From: Whitmania pigra
Taxonomy: Eukaryota > Annelida > Clitellata > Hirudinida > Haemopidae
Direction: 5' to 3'
NCBI GenBank assembly: GCA_021613335.1
Contig: JAJTWR010000136.1
Location: forward strand, 1,562,001-1,626,000
DNA: 64,000 bases
A model generated the notes under the pieces. It saw only the letters and a list, made by a program, of their open reading frames with translations. It had not been told where the DNA came from and searched no databases. The position numbers and the translations under genes are program-made. Below, piece after piece: positions 1 to 21,100 of the stretch (position 1 is its first letter; every line of letters starts with the position of its first letter).

Positions 1-421
1 TTATTTGAGTTACTAATATCACTCACTAAAATAATATTTTGCTGCTTAAAGATTAAACTTGTTGCAACATTTTAGATTGGGGTCACAAAACTCAAAGAAA
101 CTAATGACTTTGAAAGTTGCCATCTTTCATGTCTAATTTATCTTTCATTCCAATTAAAGGAATGCTCCATGCAAACTCTTTTCAAATCATTTATCACAAA
201 TGCCAAGAAGCATCCCATAATTTGCAGCATACCTTTCCTCCCTTTTTCATACCTATACTAAATGAGTGATTTAATAGAGACTTATAATTTAATAGAGATT
301 AATATATCCATGACAAAATTACATAAAGAACAATTCTTTGAAGTTTGTCAATGAATATTGCTTTGCACATTAGCAATTCAAATATTCAACTTGCACTATA
401 TTGTAAGAGAATACACAATCA

Positions 422-9773
<9,352 letters not shown>

Positions 9774-10288
9774 TTTGTTTCTATGCTAAATTTGAGTTGT
9801 TGACTAATAAGTGCGTTAATTTCAAATGGCGAGCATATTATTTAAAGAGCAATTGTTAAAACTATTATTATTATTATTTTAGATATTTGTTAAAAATAAA
9901 TTATTAAAGTAAATAAGAGATATTTTTATTTTAATAAAAGCAAGTTAAAATTTAGTAATATTAATGTAAAATAACTTTAAAAGTATATAAAAATACATCT
10001 CGCCCATTTCTAATTGTTAACCCACATCGAGTTACATTTTTAATAAATTATTGAAGAACCTATCATATTTTATATACTCTTGTAAGCAGGAAGCAAGAGA
10101 ACTCTTGTGTATGATCGTCGTTTGCGATAGTTGCATGTTAGTCGATTTTTTGACTGGTAAGGAGTTGACGGTGTACGTACAAATTTATTAAATTGCGAAA
10201 GCGTCACATTTTTTGTATAATAAGACAATTAAATAGTAATTTTAACATTGTTTATTGAATTCGAAAGAAATTTGGGCTAACAAGTAAT
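9774..10288. promoter_or_regulatory. Divergent intergenic region between kinesin-13 and CYRI start codons
   Basis: The two genes are head-to-head with 515 bp between ATGs, so both promoters and 5' UTRs must lie here unless upstream non-coding exons exist. The interval is AT-rich with no long ORF. A GC-richer patch lies just at the kinesin start (CGGCGCGCGACAT). No unambiguous TATA box or initiator could be chosen. Confidence 0.5.
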
Positions 10289-12930
10289 ATGGGAAACCTT
10301 TTGAGAATTCTATATTGTAGGGATACTGACGATCCATCAAAAGTTGATATATTTGTTGACTTTGAAAGTAGGATTTTGTTGTATTTTTTAAATGATCTTT
10401 ATCATTGCTTAACTTAATAATATACCTGCACAATATTGCACTTTATTTGGATTTGTTTTTTTTTAGATGCTATTGCTACTACCTCTGAAAGGCCTGTTTG
10501 GTCTGAGGTTCAAAACGTGTTAAAAGAAGCAAATGAAATTCTGAGAGAACTAGCTACATATAAAGGAGCTGCCTCTGAGATTAGAGAAGTAAGGGGTTAT
10601 TTGCTAAGGGATTCAAGTATCTATAGTAAAGTGTTGTTTTCAAGGCTATATCAAATCCACAAGTCCAGAGCTATCAGGAGAAAGCTTGGTCAGCGGTAAT
10701 ACCCTTAGTGTTGAAGCTCAAGCGTTATTATGAGTATTCTACTATATTGGGTAAGTACTCATTGCTGTCTTGGTTTTTTTGTTATTGAAAGGTGAGACAT
10801 TATCATCTTAGTAATTTCACTTTTTTACTATGCCTGATTTCACACATGTAAATGTTTAAGAGATCAGAATGTTTTGATAGTTCATTGAGAAGCTTGGGTT
10901 TGCCAAGATTTGCATTTAAGCATCTTTTTGACATTATTTTGCTAATTAAGTTTGAGTATTTATGATACAAAATGTATTTTTAGAAACAACTGTGCCAAAC
11001 TTATTGGGGTTACTGTGCTCTAATGAAATGACACCCAAGCAGCATTTGGAAACCCAACAAGCTTCTTTTAAACAGTTCGCAGAAATTCTTGATTTCACTC
11101 TGAAGTTTGATGACCTCAAGGTAGTAAAGTCAATTTTTATTGTTGTTTAACATGCAAGTATAGAGTGCTTAGCATTTTTTGTTAAATAAACATTTGTACT
11201 TTTTTATGGCTATTTGCACCAAAATATGTTCATTAAGTATAATGTCTTCTATGGATCTGGGTCGTAGCATTTATGGCTCAGTGGCTTAGTTGGTTGTGCC
11301 TGCCTAGTAAGCAGGAGATCATGGGTTTATTTTTAAGGCAAAAATATTTTAACAGTTAAATAAAAATGCTTTATGAATTGAGAAATTCCTGAATCCTGCT
11401 AGACGCATACATGGATGGCCCATAATAACAAATATAATAATAATGAATATAATTGTTTTTGGCAAAAAAATTATTTTGAATATATATGAAGGTCATAATG
11501 TTGAGTATTAAGTTACAAAATTAAAGATTAACATTCCTTCAGTGTTTTGACAATTATTTGGATTGGTTTAAATTTAATAAATTTGCTAGATGACAAATCC
11601 TGCTATACAAAATGACTTCAGTTATTATAGAAGAACTCTTAGTAGAATGAAAATGTCTGGCACAGTGAGTTACAGTTTTATGGATGGATAAATATTTCAA
11701 TAATTAATGTAAACTTTCGGACATGTATAATTTTTTATGTGGATTGGAATAATTTAGTTACTTTGTTCACTGATTTGATTAGTTTGAAGATTATTAACTA
11801 TAAATAATTTTAAATCATTTAGGAGGAACATGAGAATAGCCTTGGTGTCAGTGAATCTGTGGCCAATAGGATGTCACTTTTTTATGCTCATGCCACACCT
11901 ATGCTTAAAGTTCTCAGTGATACTACTTCAAAGTTTGTTTCTGAGGTCAGTTTAACATCAGGTTATCCCACATTTGGCGAATGGTTTGGCTCTTCTTTAC
12001 AAAAAAGTTTTTTTTGCTTTAAACAAACTTGAGTTTGTCCCATTTTGAAGTGAATTTTGTAGATTTTGAAATTGGAGCTTACCCATTAATTAGTAACACT
12101 CAAAGTTAATTTTTACATATAACGTTGATATCTTGTTAATGATACATGTCAGAAATGATTTGTGTGATAAATTAATGAATCTCATTGGGCGCAGATAATA
12201 TAATTTTTGAAACTGCTTGCAATTGCAGAATAAAGACTTACCTATTGAGAACACTACCGATTGTCTTTGTACGATGGCAAGTATTTGCAGAGTCATGATT
12301 GAGAATCCGTGAGTTTCAGTTATTTTATTTTATTCCCAATTCCAGCTCATTTTAAATTTATACAGGAAGTACAGATGTAAAATTACAAATACCGAGACAG
12401 TTATGTTTTGCTTAAGAGTGATGGTAGGAGTGATTATTCTATATGACCACGTGCATCCCATTGGAGCTTTTGTGAAATCTTCAAACATTGATGTTAGTTA
12501 ACTCTTATACATTAAAAGTATGTCAAATGTAAAAAAATTATGCTTTAAAAATAAGCATAAGTGATAAAGCTATAAACATTAATAAAGATTAAGCTGACAG
12601 GTAAGCTTCAAGGATATCTGCAAATGTACATGTTTTATTTTATTTTATAATTTTACTGATTAAGGAATTATGTATTCTACCAATCATGTTAAGGAAAAGA
12701 TTTTGATGGCTTTTCTTTATGACACCCAACAGATAAAGAATTCAATAAAAGTTTTGAAGGAACATGCACCTCAGAATGTTGAATGTCTCATGAATGCACT
12801 GAGGTAATCATGATGCTAAATTTAGAAATGCATAATTGCAAATCTTAAAATGTTACTTCATTGCAGATATACTACCAAGCATCTGAATGATGAAAGCACA
12901 CCTAAAGCCATTAAAACCCTTCTTGCTTAA
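10289..12930 (+). CDS. CYRIB: CYFIP-related Rac1 interactor (CYRI/FAM49), complete, 10 exons
   Basis: Exons 10289-10367, 10467-10588, 10645-10750, 10984-11120, 11590-11664, 11823-11945, 12229-12308, 12366-12492, 12733-12803 and 12867-12930 join in frame to 327 residues, close to the roughly 320-residue family. CYRI binds active Rac1 and opposes Scar/WAVE-driven Arp2/3 actin assembly at the leading edge. The start MGNLLR carries the N-myristoylation glycine. The Rac1-contact motif YYRRTLSRM is intact (two Arg near residues 162-163). Other family landmarks are [58 protein letters not shown] and the C-terminal [11 protein letters not shown]. Every junction is GT-AG and phase-consistent; intron 2 is only 56 bp. 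Whether it corresponds to vertebrate CYRIA or CYRIB is not decidable. Confidence 0.96.
11260..11345 (+). repeat. Possible tRNA-like SINE head (weak)
   Basis: ATGGCTCAGTGGCTTAGTTGG resembles a tRNA A-box region, with a CTGCCTAGTAAGCAGG hairpin and GATCATGGGTTTA as a decayed B-box. No cloverleaf closes. It lies in CYRI intron 4. Confidence 0.35.
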
Positions 12931-14250
12931 AGCTGCTTTCTATTATGCAAATTTACGTATTTGTTTGGGACATCTTTTTTTCTGGTTATTATGACCTTTT
13001 GAATTATGATGCATAAACCATGATCTATGTACCACATTTTTGTTCACTTGACTGCCCTCATGGTGCATTATAGATGAAATATATTCTGTTCAAATGTTTT
13101 ACCACAAATCTTCTAAATGAACATTATTTGAACCATTTTAAATATTATTAATTTGTTTTGTAATGTTAGGGATGTCAGCTAAAAATAGACTATTTATTGC
13201 ATAAGTTTGTTTACTTTTCAATAGTTTAATTTAGTCTCCTGTAAAAAATTTACTTGAGTGGATAAATTTGGATCCAATTTCATTACCATGAGATAAGTCA
13301 ATCTTGAATGATGAACTTCTGCTGCCATTAGTCTTCATATTTATTGCACGATGATTTTGCTCAGTCAGTTGTTTTGCCAAACAAAAACACAAAAAATTTG
13401 CTATTTTAATTATAACATTTCTGTTTCATGCTAAATAAATTTTGCATGTGATGAATTATCCTCATTACCAACAAGATAACTTTTGTTAAAAATCTCATAT
13501 TTCTGTAAATTCACAAGGATATCTGAAATATTTTAGATATTTGCCTACTCTTTGTGAAATTTATTTTTTTTAGATGTTATGTTTTCGATGAAATGATCAG
13601 CATCTGAAATTGCACTGAGAATTCTTGGAATTTGTGATGGTTGCAGCAATTAATAATCTTAAGCAATGTAACAGTGTGGTATTGAAATGGAATGGGAATT
13701 TGGCCATTGTTTTGTTTTCTATAGGTTTCAGCAATCAGCCTCTTTTTGGATTCTTTTTTTTTATTTGGGCTAGAAGTAATACGTTTCATGAACTTGAACA
13801 TGGTGTGCTCAAGGCTAAGCTTTTGGCCAGAGCATTGTTAAATAAATTGTAAACTCTATAAAGGGCTTGTGTTTTAGATACGCTTGACATGTGTTTCATG
13901 AAGGTTCATTCATTTCCACAAACGAGAGCAGTATCAACCATAGTCGGTAGATCATCAAAGCGAGGGTTGATACAAAACATTTGTAAAGTGAAAATTGTAG
14001 CTAAAGGTTATAAATTGTTTTATTTTTAGCTTAAGACTCGAAATAAAAAAAATTAAGTAGTTAAAAGTAGTGTTAAGTTTTTGCTTCCTATATAAATGGT
14101 GGATCAAGTAAGAAATGCCTTCACATCCCATCCTAATACATAAGGCATTCAAAAGATCGGCTAAATACAAATTTTAAGAGCAGCTTTATTCCATAAAGGT
14201 GTTCCAAGTGTTGAAAGATTTTGCTTATTATGATGAGTTATCATGAATTA
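12931..14250. other. CYRI 3' flank/UTR, no further gene recognised
   Basis: AATAAA occurs at 13434-13439 and 13840-13845, either of which could end the CYRI transcript. Short ORFs here (for example 13625-13852) have no recognisable domain and are biased to Phe/Leu/Lys, as expected from AT-rich DNA. No gene is called. Confidence 0.45.
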
Positions 14251-14260
14251 TTAAATATCA

Positions 14261-14400
14261 GGCGTCGGTAGACGAGTGATTAAGACTTTGGCATTGGTGC
14301 GACGCCATTAGGAGTTCAAACCCCAGCCTCTCTCAAGAGCTATTATAACTAACACCTGATGATTTTATTCCATCAAGTCAAAAATTTTGTGATAACTTAG
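14261..14400 (+). repeat. tRNA-derived SINE, third type
   Basis: Starts GGCGTCGGTAGACGAGTGAT (A-box region) and has GAGTTCAAACCCC (B-box) 60 bp on, spacing typical of a tRNA promoter, followed by an AT-rich unrelated tail. The acceptor ends do not pair well, so it is a SINE rather than a tRNA gene. Confidence 0.55.
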
Positions 14401-14504
14401 ATTCGGAAATGGAATAGACGCTCGCATTCTTAAAAAGTTGTCTAAATTTCCAAAACACGATTTACGGCATTCCCCTGCTAAAACCGATTACTACGTGTCG
14501 GTTG

Positions 14505-14560
14505 ATTGGTTGTTTATTAACGTCCATTTGATAACTAGACGTTTAGGACCGGAACAACAG
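14505..14560 (-). repeat. Decayed SINE-A/LINE shared tail
   Basis: TTTATTAACGTCCATTTGAT followed by AACTAGACGTTTAGGACC is a diverged version of the family A tail (TTAACGTCCGTTGCATAGCT then AGATGATTAGGAC). Confidence 0.4.
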
Positions 14561-14634
14561 AAAAACAGCAAGAACATCGATGACAACAAATAAATTATAA
14601 TTCTGTTCAGAGCATTTATGTACACTCAGATCAA

Positions 14635-14934
14635 TCAGTCTACATCAGGTTTCTTTTCTTGAACCCTGGTAAGATCTGTGCTATCGTAATTGCTAAGCAA
14701 ATCCAGTGTTTGTATCTTGAGCTTTAACCTGATGTTCCGTCTGAGGATTTCTTGCCTAGGGCATTCCAAAAGAAAATGCCCAGTGGACTCCTCCATCCTA
14801 GGACAGGTTTGGCATTTGTCGCTGTTGTGCCTCATTTGGTAACGATTTAGATGACATCTTCCAAGCCAGAGACTGGAGATGAGTACCTCCTTCCTTCTAG
14901 AGGCGCACTGGAAGAAGCTTCTCGTCGTCACCTG
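14635..14934 (-). mobile_element. Non-LTR retrotransposon C-terminal fragment (zinc-knuckle end)
   Basis: A 98-codon open frame reads WLGRCHLNRYQMRHNSDKC, CPRMEESTGHFLLECPR: the Cx2Cx(n)HFLLxC arrangement found at the extreme C-terminus of I/Jockey-type LINE polyproteins. RT and endonuclease are missing. The family A tail (GTCCGTTGCATAACTGAGAT) lies just to its right at about 14975-15012. Confidence 0.75.
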
Positions 14935-15699
14935 TTTTTGAACATCATAATCCTACGTGTCGTCTTTATTTATTTATTTGATTATAGTCCGTTGCATAAC
15001 TGAGATGATTTGGACAATCGTTACGTGTCGTCTGCCTGTCGCCTTATATATACATACAGCTGCAGTGACAGCACATATATCCCTGCTGTCGACGCTTTAT
15101 TTATTCATGAATTAAGTCGACACTTGCCCAGCAAGACCAAACCGGCTGATCACCGGATGCGGCCCGCCCCCCCCCGAAAACGTAAGGAGAATCAAAAGAC
15201 TGAAACGTTTGAAGACGGGAGAAACTCCTCTGAGGATCCCTGTCGGAGCTCCAAGACGGAGTAATAAGTAAGTAACAAGAAGCTCGTTCCATACATGGAA
15301 CTCATCGTCCATGGTATGAAAAAGGTCATAAATATTGGTAATAATATGACATACACTGCCTGTATACTCACTGAATGCAAAGGATCTGCGATGGGTCATC
15401 TCGAAAAAACATCCACAACAGACACGCAATCGCACTTCGGTTGAACTGCAACCTCTAGAAACAATAACATCCATCATCAAACGATTGAAGAGAAAATTGC
15501 TACCAAGTGGAATGGGAAGAATAGGAACTCGATCCTTTTCATTATGGGATGCCCTCAATTCACACTACACGAAACTCGCAAAGAATCTGGACGCGATTCT
15601 TTGCCTCGAGAAGCAAAAAGCTCCTACGAATACGCTGTAGTACTGATGAGGTAATTAAGCAAGGACTCAAAAAAGCCTGAAGGATGAATCAGTGAAATG

Positions 15700-16724
15700 C
15701 TTCAGTGGCTTCATTTACAACAAGTGCATCGAGTGATTTGGGGTCGTGCCAAATCTGCTTGGCCCCAGGAAATAAAGGACGCCAAGCCACAGCGCGAAAT
15801 CGGACGCATCAAAGGCGAAAAAAAAAGCGCTTCGCCGTCGGTGGAAAGTGGCTAAAGAAGACGAAAAAAAGAAAAGAAGGGCTTTCCGTCCTATGAAGGA
15901 CCTGAAGAGACAAGTGAGGAACTTGAGCCGCGCAGAAAGTGGGATGCAGATTAAATATAAGAGGAGGAGAGGTATGAGAAGCTTTTCTAGCGATCCATAT
16001 GAGAGATCGCTCCTTATCTGGAGAACTTTCTGTAGAGTAAGTCAACTTTGAGGAACACTTACTCAAAAGATACAGTGACAAGAAAGGGACGTCCTCCGTC
16101 ATGAGTCTCTGCAGGAAAAGGCTGACATCCCGGCGGTGCATCTGCCGACCAGTCTCTTTTGCTTGGCGTCTCCTTCGTTCGAGGAAGTGAGAGGAGTAGT
16201 GAGAAAAGTAAGAAACCGATCAGCGCCAACTCCAACGTAGTTCCCTATCTCCTATACAAAAGATGTCCCAAGAAACTACACCTGCATTCAGAGAGCCCGG
16301 TCGATTATTAGTGGAAGAAGGTAGAAGGCGTCTACAAAGGAAAAAGACTACAATGAATTGATTCAGACCAATATCGCTGTAGAATGGAAAATAATTTTTT
16401 CTATCATGGCATCGAAGAAGACGGAGTTCATGATGTCTAGTAAGTACATTTCAGTCTAAAAGGGAGGCATTCCAGGTGTACCTGGTTGTATCGAGCATAC
16501 CTTGATGATTTATGAAGCTATCCAGAGTGTCAAGGGGAACTGAGTTTGTGTGTCATGTGACTGGACCTAGCGAACGCATGCGGGCCAGTGCCTCACCAGC
16601 TCCTATGGAAAACATTGGAGGCCCATCATGTACTTCAACCCGTTATTCTCAAGCTGCAGGAATACTTTAACGTGTTCATGATGCGGTTTTCCACCAAGAC
16701 ATACACAGGTGGGTGGCTCTAGAG
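15700..16724 (+). mobile_element. R2/Hero/NeSL-like LINE, RT 5' half, decayed and split by a hAT insertion
   Basis: Translating across frameshifts gives a basic KR-rich N-terminal segment (about 15790-15960), then VPYLLYKRCPKKL, FRPISLQN-like, a GGIPGVPGCIEHTLMIYEA block, WTLANACGP-like and VPHQLLWKTLEAHHV, ending at FSTKTYTGGW. Order and motifs match the RT of R2-like/Hero/NeSL-type LINEs. Many stops make it non-functional. The reading is cut at 16724 by a hAT element and resumes at 22302 (FGIAMDC-like), so the two parts are one original copy. The 5' boundary is uncertain, and 15010-15690 holds GC-richer unassigned repeat DNA. Confidence 0.8.
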
Positions 16725-17869
16725 CAGGGTTATCCAACCCGCGGCCCGCCATAAGTTTCTATCCGGCCCACGAAGCTTCTTTGATTTTGTAAAAAAAAAT
16801 TTATATTTAATAAAAACAAAATTTTAATTTTAAATTATTTTTTTAATATTTCTAGTTTTTGATTTGTTCTTTTTTTGCTTGTTTATGTGATGAAATAAAG
16901 AAATCCATGCTTGTGCTACTAAATTAAGCGCGGTATAAACTTTAAATGTAAACATTGTAATGGCGGTACAGGGAATTTAAATCCTTTCTGAAGGATGTGG
17001 TTTACTTCTGACAAGCTCGCTGGCTTAGAAATTCATCGACATTATTCATATTCTGGAGTCTATGTGATAAAATAAAGATATTCATGACAAACAAAAGAAA
17101 TAATGTATGTTTTCTGGGTGATGAACCATGGGTGAACGACTTGGAGTTTCTAGTCGACGCAACAAAATTCAAGGCCGAGTTAAACGTCAGACTTCAAGGA
17201 AAGGACCAGCTGGCTGTATGAACATGTTGTGAGGTTTATACAGAAGTTGAAACTAATTCAGACATAGCTGGTTCTGAAGAAGGTTTTACATTGCCCAGTT
17301 CTTTCGTCGAGGTCTACTGTATCAGTACAACATGAGAAGTAGTCTGAATTAGTTACCAAACTTGCTGATGATTTTGACGGACACTGCTGAGAAATACCAG
17401 CTGGAACTCATTGATATTCAGAAATTGTAAACCGCTTTCGCCGAGTATGATCTGCTAAACTTTTACAGTGTCATCAGTTACAGTTTTTATGTGTCATCAG
17501 ACAAGTATACCAATTTCTCAACATGATGGCAGGAAGTTCACTGCTCTGATCGGAACTGTTGCGAATAAGCGTTTTCTAGAATGAAAAACACGAAATCGAA
17601 GTTAAATTCTCTGCTTACAGACGAACATTTGGCAGCATCATTGCGCATTTCGACTTCTACTGAAGCAGACATAGACTACTTGTGCAAAATAAAAAGCAGT
17701 ACCAGATTGCACATTAAACTGATCATAAGCATAAACTTATAAGACTCTTCTAGCTTGAATGTAGCGTAAAGAGGCATTTCGTGTTTTATTGTTTTTTTTT
17801 GGTTGTGAAATTGCTAATCCGGCCCGCGACTAGTCTAAAAGTTGTACGCTTGGCCCTCTGCTCAAAAAG

Positions 17870-18111
17870 TGTTGAGTTTGTCATAACTAATGTCTGATGA
17901 TGGAATAAATACAAAGTTGTATCAGAAGGTTAATGTAGTTTATTTAAACTAAATAAACATCTAAGAAACGACTAAGAAACTACGTAAGAACTCGACTCGA
18001 CGAACTACACGACAATGGCAATCAAAACAGTTTAGAACTAGCTAAGCGTCCCCAGACAACAAAACATAGATACATATATCATATTAAATCACACATAGTT
18101 TAAACTCAACA
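17870..18111 (-). repeat. copia 3' LTR
   Basis: 242 bp, TG...CA termini, identical by eye to the LTR at 22041-22282. It holds a possible polyadenylation signal in the minus orientation (TTTATT on plus near 17940). The target duplication AAAAG is immediately left. Confidence 0.95.
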
Positions 18112-18155
18112 CTCCCTCTTAAACTATGATGTGTCCAGTGTCAATATCATAACGC

Positions 18156-21100
18156 TTAGTCTAAAACATTCATAATAGCAGGAATGAAAGTTCTCAATTT
18201 GTTAATAGACAACGATTTTGTGAACATGTCAGCAATGTTCTTCTCGGATGGAATGTACTTCGGTTTTATGAAACCACTTGCCACTTCTGATCGGATGAAA
18301 TGATACTTGATATCAATATGCTTCGATCTTTGATGAAAAACAGGATTCTTTGTCAACTCAATTGCACTCTGATTGTCGACATTGAGTGTAACAGAATTGT
18401 TCGTAATTCCTCCGGTCATGTCTTTTAACAAACACATCAGAAACTTTGCTTCTTGCACAGCTGCACACATTGACATATATTCTGCTTCGCAGGTCGATAA
18501 TGCAATAGTTGGTTGTTTTCTAGACTTCCATGAAATCAATGGACCAGTACTCGACAACATAAAACCATATCCAGTAATGCTACGACGGTCTTTAGAATTT
18601 GCCCAATCAGCATCACAATATCCGATCAAATCTAAATCACCATCAGACCTCTTGAAAATTAAACTGTAGTTCATTGTTCCCTTTAAATATCTTAGGACAT
18701 GTTTAGCCATCGTCATGTGAATATTCATCGGCTTTGATGTGAATTGTGATAGATAGGAAACTACAAAACATAAATCGGGTCTTGTAGCAGACATTGCATA
18801 GATCAAACTTCCAATTACAGATCTGTACAGGTGCACATTTTCAAAATCAACAGTATCTTCATCTTTCAGTTTGTTCAAATTCAAATCACATGGCGTAGAT
18901 CTAGGTTTGCAGTCACTCATGTTGAATTTTGACAGCATTTTTTCAACATATTTGGATTGATTCACCTTAATCCTTTCACCTCCAGATGAGCATTCAAATT
19001 GCATTCCAAGAAACCATGTTAATTGTCCAAGATCCTTCATTTTGAACTTTGAATGCAAAGATTGTTTTACAGATTTCAACACGGATTCATCACTCGCAGC
19101 AATGATAATATCATCAACCCAGAAGAGAATGATGACTTTAGAATCTGTATTAAGACGAGTGTAGACGCAATGATCAGCTGATGACTGTTCAAAACTTTCA
19201 GAAATCAAAAAATCATGCAACATGTTATTCCAATTTCTGCCACTCTGTTTCAGGCCATACAGAGATTTTTTTAGTTTCAGAACAATTTTATTATCAGTTT
19301 TGTCATCAACAGAAAAACCTTCAGGTTGTTCAATGTATAATTCACAATCAATTGGAGCATTTAGATATGCTGTTTTAACATCCATCTGGTGTACAATCAG
19401 ATTACGTTGTACTGCTAACTGCATCATCATTCGTATCGATGTAACTCGAACAGTTGGTGAAAAAGTTTCTGTATAGTCGATGTCTTTTATTTGCGAATAA
19501 CCTTTGGCAACATATCGGGCTTTATATTGCTCACTGCCGTCCGGTCCAAACTTCACAGCATAGACCCAACGACCTTTGATTACTTTACGACTCTCAGGTA
19601 GTAGACATTGTTCAAAAGTGTCGTTTTCCATTAACGAGTTCATTTCCTCAGACATGGCTTGTTTCCAGTATCTAGATTCTGAAGAAGATATGGCTTCATT
19701 GTACGTATTTGGCATATCAGACATTTTATAGCAGTAATGAACATTAAGATTAATTGAGTCATCATTCAGAATATAGTCACTCAAATACTTTGGTTTGTTC
19801 GTGTTTCGTTTAGGATATTTGCGAACAATCGAATCTGAATTTGAGGTATCCTGGGTTTCAGTTTGTGCAATTTCATCACTTCTTACATCTGCCTTTGTTT
19901 CCGTTTCAACTCCAGTCAGTTTTTGATCAATGTAGCCGTCAGAAAAATCACTAACAACAACTTCACTTTCATTTGAATCAAATTTGTTCGTGAAACGCAC
20001 GCACCTTGATTTTTTCACAACTCCAGAATTTTTGAAATACACGAGATAAGCTGGACTTTCATGATCATACCCTATGAATACTGCTTTCTCGCTTCTTGGG
20101 TCAAGTTTCTTCTTATCTTGTACAAAAGCATAGCATGTTGAACCAAAAACAGACATGCGGGACAGGTCAGGCTTCTTGCCGGTCAAATTTTCATATGGTG
20201 TTTTACCAGTTCGTGGGCAAAAACATCGATTACGTGTGTATGCCGCAGCACGCACAGCGTATGTCCACAGTTCCTTTGGTAGTTGAGATTGGATTAGTAA
20301 ACATCTCGCCATCTCAAACAATGATCGCCAACTTCGTTCAACAGGCGCAGATTTTTCATGTTTTATCTGATGCTTCAGCAATAGTGATTTGAAATCTCTA
20401 TTCGTGAATTCTGTTCCATTGTCGGTTCTCAAACGTTTAACTTTTGCGATAGGTGCACAATCAGCAAAAAACTTCTGAGCAGCATGAACAACATCACATT
20501 TCTGGCGCAGGAAATAAACAGTACTGGCTCCAGATAGGTCATCCACAAAACAAACAGCATATTTGAAACCATTTCTTGCAGTAGGTGTGATAGGACCACT
20601 TAAATCACAATGAACAAGTTCTAACGGTTCTTTGGCACGCACATCACTTTGCCTGTTGAAAGACTGCGTCATTTTCCCAAGAGTGCAAACTTCACATTGA
20701 AATTCTGATTTGTCGGTAATTTTCATTCCATCAACAACAGATTCCAGTTTCAAGATATCTCTGACATTGCAATGACCAAGGATCAAGTGCCACTCATGTA
20801 GGCTGTGTTTATTGTTAGTTCTGTCAGCAACATTGTTCAGGTAGTACAGCTTTCCAGACTTGCAAATATTAAAAATAGTACCATTCTGAGCAACAAGTTC
20901 TGCACAATGTGGGCTGAAATTTACAGTCGCTCCTTTCGCTGTTGCTGCCTGAACAGAAAAAATATCTTGTCGATATGACGGAACATATAATGCATTCTCT
21001 AGGTTGACATCTCTGGGTTTTCCATCTAAACTTTGTAGACAGACTTTTGCTGTACCTCGACCTTGCACGATTCCAATTGATCTAGAGCCATTTGCTAGTT

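Noticed and set aside
10436..10699. 87-codon plus ORF as a separate gene
   Set aside because: It is CYRI exon 2 reading through the intron 2 donor; the true frame leaves at 10588.
13625..13852. Small protein gene downstream of CYRI
   Set aside because: Phe/Leu/Lys-rich composition, antisense ORF of similar length, in presumed 3' UTR with AATAAA signals; no motif.
15112..15558. 148-codon minus ORF
   Set aside because: No recognisable domain, overlapping other frames in GC-richer repeat DNA next to the R2-like LINE; no splice or start support.
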